From a virus, in IMG/VR virus record IMGVR_UViG_3300009157_000050, positions 1 to 20,834 of that record: DNA of 20,834 nucleotides; one strand, written 5' to 3'. Position 1 is the first letter of the stretch. The number at the start of each line of letters is the position of its first letter. The notes beneath the pieces were generated by a model, which saw nothing but the letters and a program-made list of their open reading frames with translations, had not been told where the DNA came from and ran no database searches. Positions 20,752 to 20,834 of this stretch are shown here, in pieces. Both the position numbers and the translations under genes were made by a program.

Positions 20752-20767
20752 TCAATTATATAATTGA
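20752..20767. promoter_or_regulatory. 16-bp perfect AT-rich palindrome upstream of the late operon
   Basis: TCAATTATATAATTGA is its own reverse complement and almost pure AT in a GC-rich genome. On the minus strand it contains a perfect TATAAT (20760-20755), and its 3' end joins the AAGGGAG ribosome site of the first late gene. It could be a promoter core, an operator for a dimeric regulator, or both. No convincing -35 box lies 16-18 bp upstream. Confidence 0.7.
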
Positions 20768-20834
20768 CGTCTGTCGCTTTATTGGGATGAACTACGCCGG
20801 GGGTGGGGGTCCCTGGGGGGAGAGGGAGCGACAC
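20768..20834. other. Gene-free right edge with G-rich, possibly cos-like segment
   Basis: No gene is visible here. The plus strand at 20799-20826 has four G runs (G5, G5, G6, G3) separated by loops of 1, 5 and 3 nt, a canonical G-quadruplex pattern. G-rich or C-rich stretches beside the terminase end of the genome often mark cos regions in actinophages, but no overhang can be defined from one end alone. Confidence 0.55.

Noticed and set aside
1-20834. CRISPR array, insertion sequence or rRNA
   Set aside because: No spaced direct repeats of CRISPR type, no transposase, no terminal inverted repeats of an IS and no rRNA-like sequence were seen.

Overview
The window looks like most or all of the genome of a small temperate siphovirus (HK97-type head, long non-contractile tail) infecting a high-GC Actinomycetota host. 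The reasons are the strongly GC-rich sequence, many GTG starts in 4-nt stop/start overlaps, a run of head and tail genes in canonical order, and small CxxC proteins of kinds common in actinobacteriophages and their prophages. All real genes lie on the minus strand except one: the repressor-like gene at 4905-5306. The host genus cannot be fixed from the sequence; a streptomycete or micromonosporal relative is plausible.

Layout, read in the direction of transcription (right to left). (1) 20834-20504: a G-rich, possibly cos-like segment, a perfect AT-rich palindrome and a DUF3263-like gene begin the late region. (2) 20507-18999: three small proteins, two with CxxC pairs, then a LAS/M15-like peptidase with a C-terminal membrane helix, the best lysis candidate. 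(3) 18998-13372: terminase small and large subunits, portal, prohead protease, major capsid protein and head-tail connector. (4) 13354-6555: tail completion proteins, tail tube, a frameshifted tail assembly chaperone pair, a short tape measure protein, distal tail protein, tail hub and a tail-tip/fibre protein of clearly lower GC. (5) 6554-6303: an attP region carrying the 3' 45 nt of a tRNA-Val(TAC). (6) 6302-4691: tyrosine integrase, a bidirectional terminator, the convergent repressor-like gene and an AT-rich switch region with 20-bp-phased repeats. (7) 4690-37: a tightly packed early operon with an excisionase-like HTH protein, several small zinc-binding-type proteins, an HNH nuclease and a replisome-organiser/HNH fusion.

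The attachment core lies between tail genes and integrase, with phage genes on both sides. That is the order of a free (virion or circular) phage genome; an integrated prophage would have att sites at its ends. The last early gene runs off the left edge in the same direction in which the late operon starts at the right edge. So the two ends could join in a circle or meet at cos ends, giving a complete genome of about 20.8 kb. This is inference.

How it would work: the repressor-like protein probably acts on the phased repeats to silence leftward early transcription. Integrase and the Xis-like protein control movement through the tRNA site. The late operon builds the particle. No DNA polymerase, helicase or classical holin is visible, so replication would lean on the host.
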